From Candidatus Iainarchaeum sp. (GTDB lineage: Archaea; Iainarchaeota; Iainarchaeia; Iainarchaeales; 1-14-0-10-31-34), in NCBI GenBank assembly GCA_017609625.1, contig JAFCDN010000009.1, positions 1 through 44,270 on the forward strand: a DNA stretch of 44,270 bases, read 5' to 3'. This document shows positions 28,300-37,643 of this stretch, one piece after another. Position 1 is the first letter of the stretch. The number at the start of each line of letters is the position of its first letter. Position numbers and translations under genes: made by a program. Below the pieces are notes generated by a model. The model had not been told where the DNA came from and ran no database searches. It worked only from the letters and a program-made list of their open reading frames with translations.

Positions 28300-28333
28300 A
28301 TCGCTTTTTATTTTTTTCATTCCAGATTCTTTT

Positions 28334-28909
28334 ATGGAAAAAGAAAAAAAAGTTTCAATGGCAATTGACTGCCCTGAATGCGGAAAAAAAGCAGTGATGA
28401 CTGAATTCATAAAAGAAATCCCTTTTTTTGGAAAAACCTTGTTTTCTAATTTAAAATGCACTAAATGCAGTTTTAATTTAAATGATATTTCTTCTGATGA
28501 AGAAAAAACTCCTTCAAAGTTTTCAGTAAAAATTGAGTCAGAAAAAGATTTGACAGTAAAAATAGTCAAATCCAGCACTTCAACTGTAAAAGTTCCGGAA
28601 TTAGGTGTTAGAATAGAGCCGACTCCTTCTTCTGAAGGTTATTTTACCAACATTGAAGGCTTGCTGAACAAAATAAAGGATTCATTGTCTTTTTCTTCTC
28701 TTGAAGAGGAAGAACAAGACTCAAAAAAACTAAAAGAAAAATTGATGGAAAAAATAGAGCAGGCAAGAAACGCAAAAATTTCTTTTACTGTAATAGTTGA
28801 AGACCCTTTTGGCAACGGAGCATTAATCGGAGAAAAAGTAGAAAAAAAATCTCTTGAAGAAAAAGAAGTTTCTGAATTAAAAACAAGAATGCGTTTTCTT
28901 GAACATTAA
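28334..28909 (+). CDS. ZPR1-type zinc finger protein
   Basis: CPECGKKAVMTEFIKEIPFFGKTLFSNLKCTKCSFNLND. Confidence 0.9.
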   Translation: MEKEKKVSMAIDCPECGKKAVMTEFIKEIPFFGKTLFSNLKCTKCSFNLNDISSDEEKTPSKFSVKIESEKDLTVKIVKSSTSTVKVPELGVRIEPTPSSEGYFTNIEGLLNKIKDSLSFSSLEEEEQDSKKLKEKLMEKIEQARNAKISFTVIVEDPFGNGALIGEKVEKKSLEEKEVSELKTRMRFLEH

Positions 28910-29586
28910 CTTTTCGTTTTCCAGCTTTTCCTTTCTTTTGTGTCTTTGGAATTTTCCCTGAAACTTTTAGACAAAACGCTTGCAGCGCCGATTACTGGCT
29001 CCAAGTCATCGCCTTTTACAATAAATTTTCCTTTTTTTACTCCAGCCAGTTCTTTTCCATCAATCAGAATTTCTTTTTTTTCTTTCAAAGAATCAAAAAA
29101 ATCAATTATTGAGTTGATTGCTTTTTCTTCAATGGAATTCATTGTTTCTCCTTTGTTTCTCAGTTCATCAATATACTCTGCATTCAAAGAAAAAATAATC
29201 TGTGCTTTAGAGTTTTTTGTCACTAAATCGTTTTTTTCTTTTAGATTTTTTATTTTCTTGCTGTCCCTAAGCTCCAGAAGCTTATTGTTTTCTCCTAGAA
29301 CAGCTGAAATTACAAAAGGGCCTGTTTTTTCTCCTCTGCCGGTTTCATCTATTCCAATAACTTTTTTGGTTTTAACTTTAATTATTCTAATCAACTCTTC
29401 TGAAATTTTTTCACAGTCTTTTCCCTGAATCATTAATTTTCCTGAAGAATAAAGTGTTACAGTTGAATCATCTATTTTAACTCGTTTTTCTTCAAAAGCA
29501 TTGTTTGTTTTTTTTTCTTCAAAGTTCTTCAATGCCTTTTTTATTTCTTCTTTTTGTTTTACTCCAAAATTCAGTACTTTTTGCAT
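28906..29586 (-). CDS. RNase HII/HIII family, N-terminal TBP-like domain suggests RNase HIII type
   Basis: TVTLYSSGKLMIQGKDCEKISEELI N-terminal domain; VIGIDETGRGEKTGPFVISAVLG; VIGAASVLSKSFRE. Confidence 0.85.
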   Translation of the reverse strand: MQKVLNFGVKQKEEIKKALKNFEEKKTNNAFEEKRVKIDDSTVTLYSSGKLMIQGKDCEKISEELIRIIKVKTKKVIGIDETGRGEKTGPFVISAVLGENNKLLELRDSKKIKNLKEKNDLVTKNSKAQIIFSLNAEYIDELRNKGETMNSIEEKAINSIIDFFDSLKEKKEILIDGKELAGVKKGKFIVKGDDLEPVIGAASVLSKSFRENSKDTKERKSWKTKS

Positions 29587-29634
29587 TTTAAACCATTAAA
29601 TATTAAATCAAAATGCAATATAATTCTTTCTGAA

Positions 29635-29838
29635 ATGCTTAAATGTATGATTTGTTCTAAAGACTTTGGAAAAGTCAATGACAAGATTATTTTATGCAAG
29701 TTTAAAGACGGAATAGTGCATCAGGAATGCTGTATTAAACACTGTTCTGTTACAGGAAAACCCTGCAGGCATTCAATGGGGATTTTTCGGAGAAGCAAAT
29801 TCAAAGAAGAAAAATTCTGGGATAAAAAAGGCTCTTAA
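29635..29838 (+). CDS. small Cys/His-rich putative zinc-binding protein
   Basis: MLKCMICSKDF...ILCKFKDGIVHQECCIKHC. Confidence 0.5.
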   Translation: MLKCMICSKDFGKVNDKIILCKFKDGIVHQECCIKHCSVTGKPCRHSMGIFRRSKFKEEKFWDKKGS

Positions 29839-30010
29839 AAAATTTTATTTTAGTTTTTGAACTGGAAATTTTACTTTAAATCTTTTTCCATAAAATCGAA
29901 CCCTTTTTAAATAATTTTTTACAGTATTTTTAGTATAGTTGCTGATTTTTTTTGGGTTTATTGTTTAGCAGCGTTTTGAGGTTATAAAAAAGTTTGTAAG
30001 AGGAATTAAG

Positions 30011-31045
30011 ATGAGAATTGGGGTTTTAACAGGCGGAGGAGATGCTCCTGGATTAAATGCGGCAATCAGGGCAATTTATTATCAGGCAAAAGAATATGGC
30101 TGGAAAACAATTGGAATTTACCATGGCTGGAAAGGATTAATGCCTGGCGGAAGAAGCAAAGAAATTTCAGAAGAAAAAGCTGAAACTATTCTTGGAATAG
30201 GCGGAACTTTTTTAGGTTCTTCTAGAACAAACCCTTACAAAACTCCGGAAGGGTCAAAACAAATTTTAGAGATGATTAAAAAACACAAATTAGATGCATT
30301 GATTGTAATCGGCGGAGATGATACTTTAGGAGTTGCAGGAAAACTTTTTGAAGACTTTAAAATTCCAATTGTTGGAGTGCCAAAAACAATTGACCAGGAT
30401 ATTTTTGGAACAGAATACACTATTGGATTTGATACTGCAGTTAATGTTGCAGCAGAAGTGATTGACAGGCTTCATACAACTGCCCAATCGCATGGGAATT
30501 CTTTTATTATTGAAATAATGGGAAGGCATGCAGGCTGGCTGACTTTAAGGGCAGGGATTGCAGGAGGCGCTCACATAGTTTTGATTCCGGAAAAACCTTA
30601 TGACATCAAAAAAGTTTGTGAAACAGTTTCTAAAAGAAAAAAAGCAGGAAAATATACTTTGATTGCAGTTTCTGAAGGAGTTAAGCCCCCAAAAAAACTT
30701 CATGAAAAAAAAGATGATTTTGGAAATGTTGGATTGACTGACAGAGGGCTGGCATATACATTCAAAGAAGTTATTGATGCAGAATGCAAAATTGAAGCAA
30801 GAATAATGGTTTTTGGTCACATGCTTAGAGGCGGAACTCCTACTGCATATGACAGGGTAATGGCTTCAAGACTTGGAAGCTCTGCAGTTGATTTTTTAAA
30901 ACAAAAAAAATTTGGCATGATGACTTCAGTTCAAGGAGGCGAAATAAAGCCTTTTCCTATGAAGAAAGTGATAGGAAAATTCAAGAAAGTTTCAGACAAG
31001 GAATACAAATTACTGCAAAGCCTATTTGAAGGGGATGTTAAATAA
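30011..31045 (+). CDS. pfkA: 6-phosphofructokinase (ATP/PPi type)
   Basis: IGVLTGGGDAPGLNAAIRAI, VIGGDDTLGVAGKL, GVPKTIDQDIFGTEYTIGFDTAV, IMGRHAGWLTL. Confidence 0.97.
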   Translation: MRIGVLTGGGDAPGLNAAIRAIYYQAKEYGWKTIGIYHGWKGLMPGGRSKEISEEKAETILGIGGTFLGSSRTNPYKTPEGSKQILEMIKKHKLDALIVIGGDDTLGVAGKLFEDFKIPIVGVPKTIDQDIFGTEYTIGFDTAVNVAAEVIDRLHTTAQSHGNSFIIEIMGRHAGWLTLRAGIAGGAHIVLIPEKPYDIKKVCETVSKRKKAGKYTLIAVSEGVKPPKKLHEKKDDFGNVGLTDRGLAYTFKEVIDAECKIEARIMVFGHMLRGGTPTAYDRVMASRLGSSAVDFLKQKKFGMMTSVQGGEIKPFPMKKVIGKFKKVSDKEYKLLQSLFEGDVK

Positions 31046-31110
31046 ACATTACTTTTTTGTCCTAAAAGAATAATAATTACTGCATAAAAAAACAAAAGGC
31101 TGTGAAATAA

Positions 31111-32310
31111 ATGGATTTGGTTTCTTTAATAAAAGACTTTTCAAAATCTAAATTTAATGTTGTTTTGGTTTTAGTTTTGCTTTTGATTGGAGCATTTCTA
31201 ATTTTAATGCCGGAAAAAGAAGTGACAGAAGAAACTGGTTTTGTTGTTAATTATTTTTATCTGCCTAGCTGTCCTCATTGCACTGAACAAAGACCAATAA
31301 TTTTGGAATTACAAAAAGAAATGCCTGATGTAACTTTTGTTTTTAATGATGCGTCTTCGCATAAAGGCTCTGCTTTGTTTTATCAGATGGCTACTAAAGC
31401 AGGAATGGATGTTTCAAGGCTTGGAACCCCGACTACTTTTGTTGAAGAACACCCTTTAGTTGGAGTTCACAGCAAACAGGAAATAATAAATACAATTAAC
31501 AACTGCATTGAACAATGCAAAGACGGAGAGCAGCAAACACAAGAAGCACAGGAAATAAGCTCAAGCTTTACAGATTTTGAACTGCCTTTTATTGGAAGAA
31601 CTGATTTAACTTCTTTTTCTCTTCCTGTTCTGGCAATAGTTTTGGGTTTAATTGACGGTTTTAACCCTTGTGCAATGTGGGTTTTAGTTTATTTAATTGC
31701 AGTTTTAGCTAATGTAAAAGACAGGAAAAAAACCTGGATTGTTGTTGGAAGCTTTGTTTTTGCTTCAGGAATTCTTTACTTTTTGTTTATGACTGCATGG
31801 CTGAATGTGTTTTTGTTATTGGGTTATATTAGTGCATTAACAATAGTGATTGGATTAGTTGCTTTAGGCGGAGGGATATTAAGCATTAAAGAATATTTTA
31901 CTGCAAAAGAAGCATTGACATGCAAAGTAGGAGATGATAATTCCCATAAAAATACAATGAATAAAATACAAGAGCTTGTTGCACAGCCTTTGTCTATTGC
32001 AGTAATGCTTGGAATTTTTGCTTTGGCTTTTGTAGTTAATTCAATTGAATTTGTCTGCTCTTCTGCAATTCCTGCAGTGTTTACCCAGATTTTGGCTTTA
32101 AGCAATCTTTCCACTTTTGAACAATATTTGTATATTTTGCTTTATGATTTATTTTTTATGTTAGATGACTTAATTATTTTTGGTTTGGCTGCATTTGCAG
32201 TTAACAGCAGTTTTGGACAAAAATACGCAAAATACTGCAAGATTTTAGGCGGAATAATACTTGTATTTTTAGGTTTAGTGTTATTGTTTGCACCGCATTT
32301 ATTGAGTTAA
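31111..32310 (+). CDS. Thioredoxin-like + CcdA/DsbD transmembrane fusion protein
   Basis: YLPSCPHCTEQRP redox motif followed by CcdA-like TM region LIDGFNPCAMWVLVYLIAV...FVCSSAIPAVFTQIL. Confidence 0.88.
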   Translation: MDLVSLIKDFSKSKFNVVLVLVLLLIGAFLILMPEKEVTEETGFVVNYFYLPSCPHCTEQRPIILELQKEMPDVTFVFNDASSHKGSALFYQMATKAGMDVSRLGTPTTFVEEHPLVGVHSKQEIINTINNCIEQCKDGEQQTQEAQEISSSFTDFELPFIGRTDLTSFSLPVLAIVLGLIDGFNPCAMWVLVYLIAVLANVKDRKKTWIVVGSFVFASGILYFLFMTAWLNVFLLLGYISALTIVIGLVALGGGILSIKEYFTAKEALTCKVGDDNSHKNTMNKIQELVAQPLSIAVMLGIFALAFVVNSIEFVCSSAIPAVFTQILALSNLSTFEQYLYILLYDLFFMLDDLIIFGLAAFAVNSSFGQKYAKYCKILGGIILVFLGLVLLFAPHLLS

Positions 32311-32489
32311 AAAAAAGGAGAAAAAGAAATAAAGTCTGCAGGAAAAATTTTCTTCAAAATATTTTACGACTTTCATGACATGTTTAAATGCTACAGGGAT
32401 TGATTTACTCAAAAAACTGAATAAATAAATTTACTGGAATTTAATGTTCAAAAATTCAAAAACAGCCATTTAAATCATTTATTTTTTAT

Positions 32490-32540
32490 ATTGTCTGACA
32501 GACAATAATGAGGTTAAGACAACTGAATATCATAAGCAAG
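32490..32540 (+). repeat. Dispersed intergenic element, copy A
   Basis: ATTGTCTG-A-CAGACAAT palindrome running into CAATAATGAGGTTAAGACAACTGAATATCATAAGCAAG. Confidence 0.65.
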
Positions 32541-32546
32541 GATACT

Positions 32547-33053
32547 TTATTTTTCTTTAAATTTCTTTACTTCTTTTATAGTCCATTCTATTAAGTCAGA
32601 GGTTATGAAAAGAGAAGAATCTATTTTCAGGGAATTCAGTGTTTTTATTGTTTCCTGTTTCGAAAGAATTTTTTCCCTGAAGCATCTTAACAGAATTGCT
32701 ATTGTTCCATGAACATTTAACCCGTATTTTTTAGCAAAAACTCTGGCTTCTAAATCGTCAGTAAAAAAAAATTTGATTGATTTTTGTTTGCATAATGCGA
32801 TGGAAGATGCTTCCCCTAAATCCAGTTCATGTTTTTCAATAATTATTTTTGTTATGTCCTTGTGTTTTCCGTTAAGTTTTTCCAGAATAATATTCCTGCT
32901 TTTATTTATTTCTGTTTTTAAAAAATTTATTTCATCTGAAACTTCTTTTGTAATGAATATTTGCTTAAATAAAGAAAAGCAATTTTGTTTGTTGATTTCT
33001 GAAAGATGAATTATCGGGCCTGCATCAAAGACTGCTTCTTTAATCTTTGCCAT
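32547..33053 (-). CDS. PIN-like (DUF3368-type) putative toxin
   Basis: AVFDAGPIIHLSEIN...LGEASSIALCKQKSIKFFFTDDLEARVFAKKYG. Confidence 0.82.
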   Translation of the reverse strand: MAKIKEAVFDAGPIIHLSEINKQNCFSLFKQIFITKEVSDEINFLKTEINKSRNIILEKLNGKHKDITKIIIEKHELDLGEASSIALCKQKSIKFFFTDDLEARVFAKKYGLNVHGTIAILLRCFREKILSKQETIKTLNSLKIDSSLFITSDLIEWTIKEVKKFKEK

Positions 33054-33234
33054 GCAGACCCCATTTTGCATCCTCTTTTATTGCTGATTCCAGCACTTCC
33101 ATTTTAACTGACTTTATTTTGTCCCTAATGGCGTCTCGTATAAATTCAGACCTGTTTGCATACCAGCCTTCATTAATAATTTCATCCATTTCCGCAGACA
33201 GTCTTCCAGTTATTTTTGCAGGAACAGTTTCCAT
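33040..33234 (-). CDS. Ribbon-helix-helix putative antitoxin
   Basis: ITGRLSAEMDEIINEGWYANRSEFIRDAIRDKI; overlaps downstream PIN gene. Confidence 0.85.
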   Translation of the reverse strand: METVPAKITGRLSAEMDEIINEGWYANRSEFIRDAIRDKIKSVKMEVLESAIKEDAKWGLHGKD

Positions 33235-33243
33235 AGCATCACC

Positions 33244-33269
33244 AAAAGTATTACTATGGTAATACTTTT
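33244..33269. promoter_or_regulatory. Putative TA autoregulatory operator: AAAAGTATTAC-TATG-GTAATACTTTT
   Basis: Perfect 11-bp inverted repeat just upstream of the RHH gene start. Confidence 0.75.
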
Positions 33270-33335
33270 AAAAACTTTGCTTAGGCATAAACAAACTAAA
33301 TAAGCTTATTTTTTGGCTTTCAACAAATAATGCCA

Positions 33336-33372
33336 GGCAATGATAAGGTTAAAACTATTGAATATAGCAAAT
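33336..33372 (+). repeat. Dispersed intergenic element, copy B
   Basis: GGCAATGATAAGGTTAAAACTATTGAATATAGCAAAT. Confidence 0.7.
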
Positions 33373-33417
33373 GTCTAATAATTAAGCATATAAACCAGTA
33401 ATGATTAATTATATGCC

Positions 33418-34449
33418 ATGGTGCAAATAAAAAGAGAAGGAATTATCCTAAAACCAACTGAATTAGGGTTTGAAAATAAAGGAGTATTTAATCCAGCGTG
33501 CATTAGGAAAGGAAAATATGTTCACATGTTTTACCGTGCCTGGAATAAAGAAAACCGGTCAACAATAGGTTATTGCAGGCTTGACGGGCCTTTAAAAGTT
33601 ATAGAAAGATCAAAAAAACCATTTATGTTTCAGGAACAGGATTTTGAGTATAATCTTGAAGACCCGAGAATTGTTTTTCTTGACGGAAAATATTATCTTG
33701 TTTATGTTGCTTATGACGGCAAAAACGTGCATATAGCTTATGCAACAAGCAAAGACCTAAAAAAATTTGAAAAAAAAGGAGTAATCTCGCCTCAAATAAC
33801 ATATCATGCAACAGCAGACATATTGCGTGCCTGCAGTTTGAGGCTGAAAGACAGGTACTTTCTTTTTGAATCACATTTTATGGATGTAGTCGGCGAAGAC
33901 GCATTGTTATGGGACAAAGATGCATTCTTGTTTCCGAAAAAGATTAATGGAAAGTTTGCTTTGGTTCACAGAATCCTTCCAGACATACAGGTAATTTATT
34001 TTAATGATTTTAAAGACCTTACACTGGATTTCTGGAAAAAACATTTTGAAAGGCTGTATGATTTTTCAATTCTTGAATCAAGGTATTGGTATGAAAACAG
34101 GAACATCGGCGGCGGCTGCCCGCCAATTGAAACAGATAAAGGCTGGCTTTTGATTTATCATGCAGTGGATGATATGAATCAGGGAAAGATATATAGGGCA
34201 GGGGTGGCTTTGCTGGATAAAAAGAATCCTGTAAAAGTATTAAGCCGTCTAAGAGAACCGCTTTTTTCTCCAGAAGAAGAATGGGAAAAAAAAGGCAATG
34301 TAAATAATGTTGTATTTCCTACAGGAACTGTATTGTTTGATGACAGGCTTTATATTTATTATGGCGCAGCAGACCAAAAGATAGGCGCTGTCTCTCTTGA
34401 CTTAAACGAACTCTTAAATGAGTTGCTGACCAGCAAAAACAAGCCATAG
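33418..34449 (+). CDS. GH130-type glycoside phosphorylase/hydrolase
   Basis: GVFNPACIRKGKYVHMFYRA...YNLEDPRIVFLDGKYYLVYVAYDG...GGGCPPIETDKGWLLIYHAVD. Confidence 0.92.
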   Translation: MVQIKREGIILKPTELGFENKGVFNPACIRKGKYVHMFYRAWNKENRSTIGYCRLDGPLKVIERSKKPFMFQEQDFEYNLEDPRIVFLDGKYYLVYVAYDGKNVHIAYATSKDLKKFEKKGVISPQITYHATADILRACSLRLKDRYFLFESHFMDVVGEDALLWDKDAFLFPKKINGKFALVHRILPDIQVIYFNDFKDLTLDFWKKHFERLYDFSILESRYWYENRNIGGGCPPIETDKGWLLIYHAVDDMNQGKIYRAGVALLDKKNPVKVLSRLREPLFSPEEEWEKKGNVNNVVFPTGTVLFDDRLYIYYGAADQKIGAVSLDLNELLNELLTSKNKP

Positions 34450-34530
34450 TTTTTTGCGGCACATTTAAATCAAAAGAAACATAAAGCGGGATTTAATCCC
34501 TTTAATTATTTTTTGCTTTAATCTTATATA

Positions 34531-35715
34531 ATGAAAAAACAAAAACAAAGCAAAAAGAAATCTTTGGAAATATTATATATGGGAACATTCCCTCCAAGAG
34601 AATGCGGTATAGCTACATTTACCAGAGATTTAACAACTGCAATGGATAAGAAATTCTCTCCTCTAATAAAATCAAGGATAATGGCAATGAATGATAACTC
34701 TACTGCAACTTATAATTATCCCAAAAATGTTCTGTTGAATATTGATGATAATGATATTTCTGAATACATTAAGGCAGCAAAAAAAATCAATAAAATGGAT
34801 TCAATCAAGCTGGTTAATATCCAGCACGAATTCGGCATTTTTGGCGGGACACATAAGGACTATCTAAATGTTTTTCTTGATACAATAAACAAACCAGCGG
34901 TAATTACATTTCATTCTATTTTACCAGAGCCTGACAGCAAACTAAAAAAAGTTGTCCAATGCCTTGCGAAAAAATCAGCGTGTTTTGTTGTAATGACAGA
35001 AAACGCTGTTGAAATTCTCAGAAAAGATTATAGGATAAGCTCTCCTATTGAAGTTATCCCTCACGGCATACCAACTGTTTTATTTGGCTCTAATGCAAAA
35101 GAAAAGAAAAAGATCGGCTATAAAAACAACATCATTCTTTTAACTTTTGGAATGCTTAATGCAGGCAAAGGCTGTGAACATGTTATTGATGCTTTGCCTA
35201 AACTTGTAAAAAAATTCCCTAATCTCTTGTATTTAATTGTGGGGGAAACACACCCTATTGTAAGACAAAATGAAGGCGAGAAATACAGGAATTTTCTTAA
35301 AAAAAAGATAAAAGAATTAGGCCTTCAGAAAAACGTAAAATTTTACAACAAGTATGTCAAGTTAAGTGAAATAGTAAAATACCTAAAGGCTACAGATATT
35401 TATATATGTTCAAACAGCGACCCAAATCAAGCGGTAAGCGGAACCCTTGCTTATGCAATGGGATGCGGCAGGGTGGTTGTTTCCACTCCTTTTGTGCATG
35501 CAAAAGAAGCAATTAATCTGAAAACAGGAATACTGGCTGAATTCAATAATTCCCAGTCATTTGAGGACGCAATCCTGAAACTATTGTTAAATCCTGATTT
35601 AAAGGAAAAGATGAGCAGGAATGCGTATTCAAATACAAGGCACATGACCTGGCCTAATGTTGTGCAATCTTATATGGAGGTGTTTAACAAATATGCTGAA
35701 CTATCCAAAATGTGA
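34531..35715 (+). CDS. Glycosyltransferase family 4
   Basis: MGTFPPRECGIATFTRDL...VNIQHEFGIFGG...LLTFGMLNAGKGCEHVIDALPKLV. Confidence 0.93.
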   Translation: MKKQKQSKKKSLEILYMGTFPPRECGIATFTRDLTTAMDKKFSPLIKSRIMAMNDNSTATYNYPKNVLLNIDDNDISEYIKAAKKINKMDSIKLVNIQHEFGIFGGTHKDYLNVFLDTINKPAVITFHSILPEPDSKLKKVVQCLAKKSACFVVMTENAVEILRKDYRISSPIEVIPHGIPTVLFGSNAKEKKKIGYKNNIILLTFGMLNAGKGCEHVIDALPKLVKKFPNLLYLIVGETHPIVRQNEGEKYRNFLKKKIKELGLQKNVKFYNKYVKLSEIVKYLKATDIYICSNSDPNQAVSGTLAYAMGCGRVVVSTPFVHAKEAINLKTGILAEFNNSQSFEDAILKLLLNPDLKEKMSRNAYSNTRHMTWPNVVQSYMEVFNKYAELSKM

Positions 35716-36769
35716 AGAAACCTTTCCTGAAATCAAGCTAAGCCATCTAGTAAAACTTACAGATGATTTTGGGGTTATCCAGTTTGCAAACCACATAAAT
35801 CCTGATACGGATTTTGGATATTCTTTGGATGACAATGCAAGGGCAATCATAGTATGCTGTATGCATTCTTCTGTTTCAGAAAACAATAATAAAATAAATC
35901 TGATAAAAACATACCTGGATTTTATCATGCACATTCAGCAGCCTGACGGAAAATTATATAACTTTGTTGATTATAATAAAAAAGTAAATTTGGAGTACTG
36001 GTCTGAAGATGCCCATGGAAGGGCAATCTGGTCTCTTGGATTTTTAATTTTCACTAAAGGAATTTCTCAGGAATTAAAAAATAAAGCTGATCAAATATTT
36101 TGCAGGGCACTAAATGCAATAAAAAACATTAAGTCCCCTAGAGCAGTTGCATTTATAATCTTAGGATTGTATTTTTACAACAAAGCAAGGTCCTTGCCTG
36201 AAAATATTTCCAGAATCCGTGAATCCGCTGATCATCTGATTTCATTGTATAACAATAATTTTTCTAATGAATGGCATTGGTTTGAGAGTTATCTCACTTA
36301 TTCCAACAGCAAACTTTCTGAAGCACTTTTTTATGCTTATCTTGCCACTAAAGAAAAAAAATATTTAGAAATTGCAGAAGCATCACTTGATTTTCTGGTT
36401 TCCATTACTTTCAGAAACGGAGTTTTTTCTCCTGTTGGAAGCAATGGATGGTATGTAAAAGACAGCAAAAAATCCTGTTTTGCCCAGCAACCTGTAGACA
36501 CTGCTTCAATGGTCCAGACACTTGTTTTGGCTTATGATATAACAAAAAAAGACAGGTATTTAGAGAAAGCAGTTGATGCATTCCAGTGGTTTCTTGGAAA
36601 AAACGTTTTACAGCAGGCAATCTATAATGAGTCAACAGGAGGGTGCCATGATGGGCTTGAAGAAGTTTCAGTTAACATAAATCAGGGAGCAGAATCAACA
36701 ATTTCTTATCTTATGGCAAGATTATCTTTGGCTTTATTTTTAAATCAAACAAATTCCACTCATTTTTAA
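35693..36769 (+). CDS. alpha-barrel (six-hairpin-like) glycoside-processing protein
   Basis: GYSLDDNARAIIVCCMH...LEYWSEDAHGRAIWSLGFL...STGGCHDGL; overlaps GT gene. Confidence 0.75.
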   Translation: MLNYPKCEETFPEIKLSHLVKLTDDFGVIQFANHINPDTDFGYSLDDNARAIIVCCMHSSVSENNNKINLIKTYLDFIMHIQQPDGKLYNFVDYNKKVNLEYWSEDAHGRAIWSLGFLIFTKGISQELKNKADQIFCRALNAIKNIKSPRAVAFIILGLYFYNKARSLPENISRIRESADHLISLYNNNFSNEWHWFESYLTYSNSKLSEALFYAYLATKEKKYLEIAEASLDFLVSITFRNGVFSPVGSNGWYVKDSKKSCFAQQPVDTASMVQTLVLAYDITKKDRYLEKAVDAFQWFLGKNVLQQAIYNESTGGCHDGLEEVSVNINQGAESTISYLMARLSLALFLNQTNSTHF

Positions 36770-36777
36770 TGGGTGAT

Positions 36778-37446
36778 TTAATGTGTTGTGGAATTTGTAT
36801 CTGTCAAAAACCGCAAGCCACTTGCTTTAGTTATTAGTTTTTGACAGGAATCAAAAAGCTCGCCCATGTTTTCTTGAACGCGCCTGCAAAGCTGTTTTTC
36901 TTCTGGCTGCTGCCAGTTTATTACATAATCTCTCCAGTCCAAATCTCTGAGTTTTTTTGAATGAACTCCAAAAAATGCAAGAATCTCTTTGTCTTTTACA
37001 CAGCCTGTTTTGTTTTGGATTATTAAATAAGGAATTTCACTCAGATATTTTCTGCCAAGAGCCATATATGCAAGCATAGAGTGATGCCCGTCAAACAAAA
37101 CCCATTCCTTGTTGCGGGTCTTTACTAATTTTATATTAGGCAAACCCGAATCAGATAGTATGTTCTTTCCTGATTTTATCTGGTTAATCATTGAAGTTAT
37201 CTGAGGAATGTTTTTGATGCCGTTGTTATTATGCAGGTTTATGATTTTTCTCAGCAACACCTGCTCTGCAGTCTTTTGTTCTTTTGTTTTTTTTGTTTTT
37301 GGAAAAATTTTTTTTTCAAAAAAATCTACTGTGTCATAAATAGTCATATTTTTTTTTGCAGAAGGAATTTTGTATACAAAACCAGTTGCCGGATTTCCAT
37401 GAACTGAATTTTTCGGCTGAATTAATTCTACAAACCTGTAAATCAT
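36778..37446 (-). CDS. ParB-like (ParB/Srx fold) domain protein
   Basis: FVELIQPKNSVHG...KLVKTRNKEWVLFDGHHSMLAYMALG. Confidence 0.65.
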   Translation of the reverse strand: MIYRFVELIQPKNSVHGNPATGFVYKIPSAKKNMTIYDTVDFFEKKIFPKTKKTKEQKTAEQVLLRKIINLHNNNGIKNIPQITSMINQIKSGKNILSDSGLPNIKLVKTRNKEWVLFDGHHSMLAYMALGRKYLSEIPYLIIQNKTGCVKDKEILAFFGVHSKKLRDLDWRDYVINWQQPEEKQLCRRVQENMGELFDSCQKLITKASGLRFLTDTNSTTH

Positions 37447-37506
37447 GTAATCCAAAAAAAATATGGGCACACAACAATATTAAGGATAACTTTTATGCAT
37501 TTATAT

Positions 37507-37556
37507 AAGCAATGATGAGGTAAACCACTATAGTATCATATAGTGTTTATAGCAAA
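37507..37556 (+). repeat. Dispersed intergenic element, copy C
   Basis: AAGCAATGATGAGGTAAACCACTATA-GTATCA-TATAGTGTTTATAGCAAA; internal 7-bp palindrome CACTATA/TATAGTG. Confidence 0.7.
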
Positions 37557-37581
37557 CTATTTAAACGGGCACAACCAACAG

Positions 37582-37635
37582 TATTACTCATTTCCTGTTA
37601 TTACTCATGGTTTTTTAAATGTTTTTGAGTAATAA
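37582..37635. promoter_or_regulatory. fic promoter with repeated TATTACTCA operator-like sites
   Basis: Direct repeats TATTACTCA (37582, 37599) and inverted TGAGTAATAA (37626) around TTTTTTAAAT (37611-37620) upstream of ATG 37644. Confidence 0.65.
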
Positions 37636-37643
37636 GTATTGTT

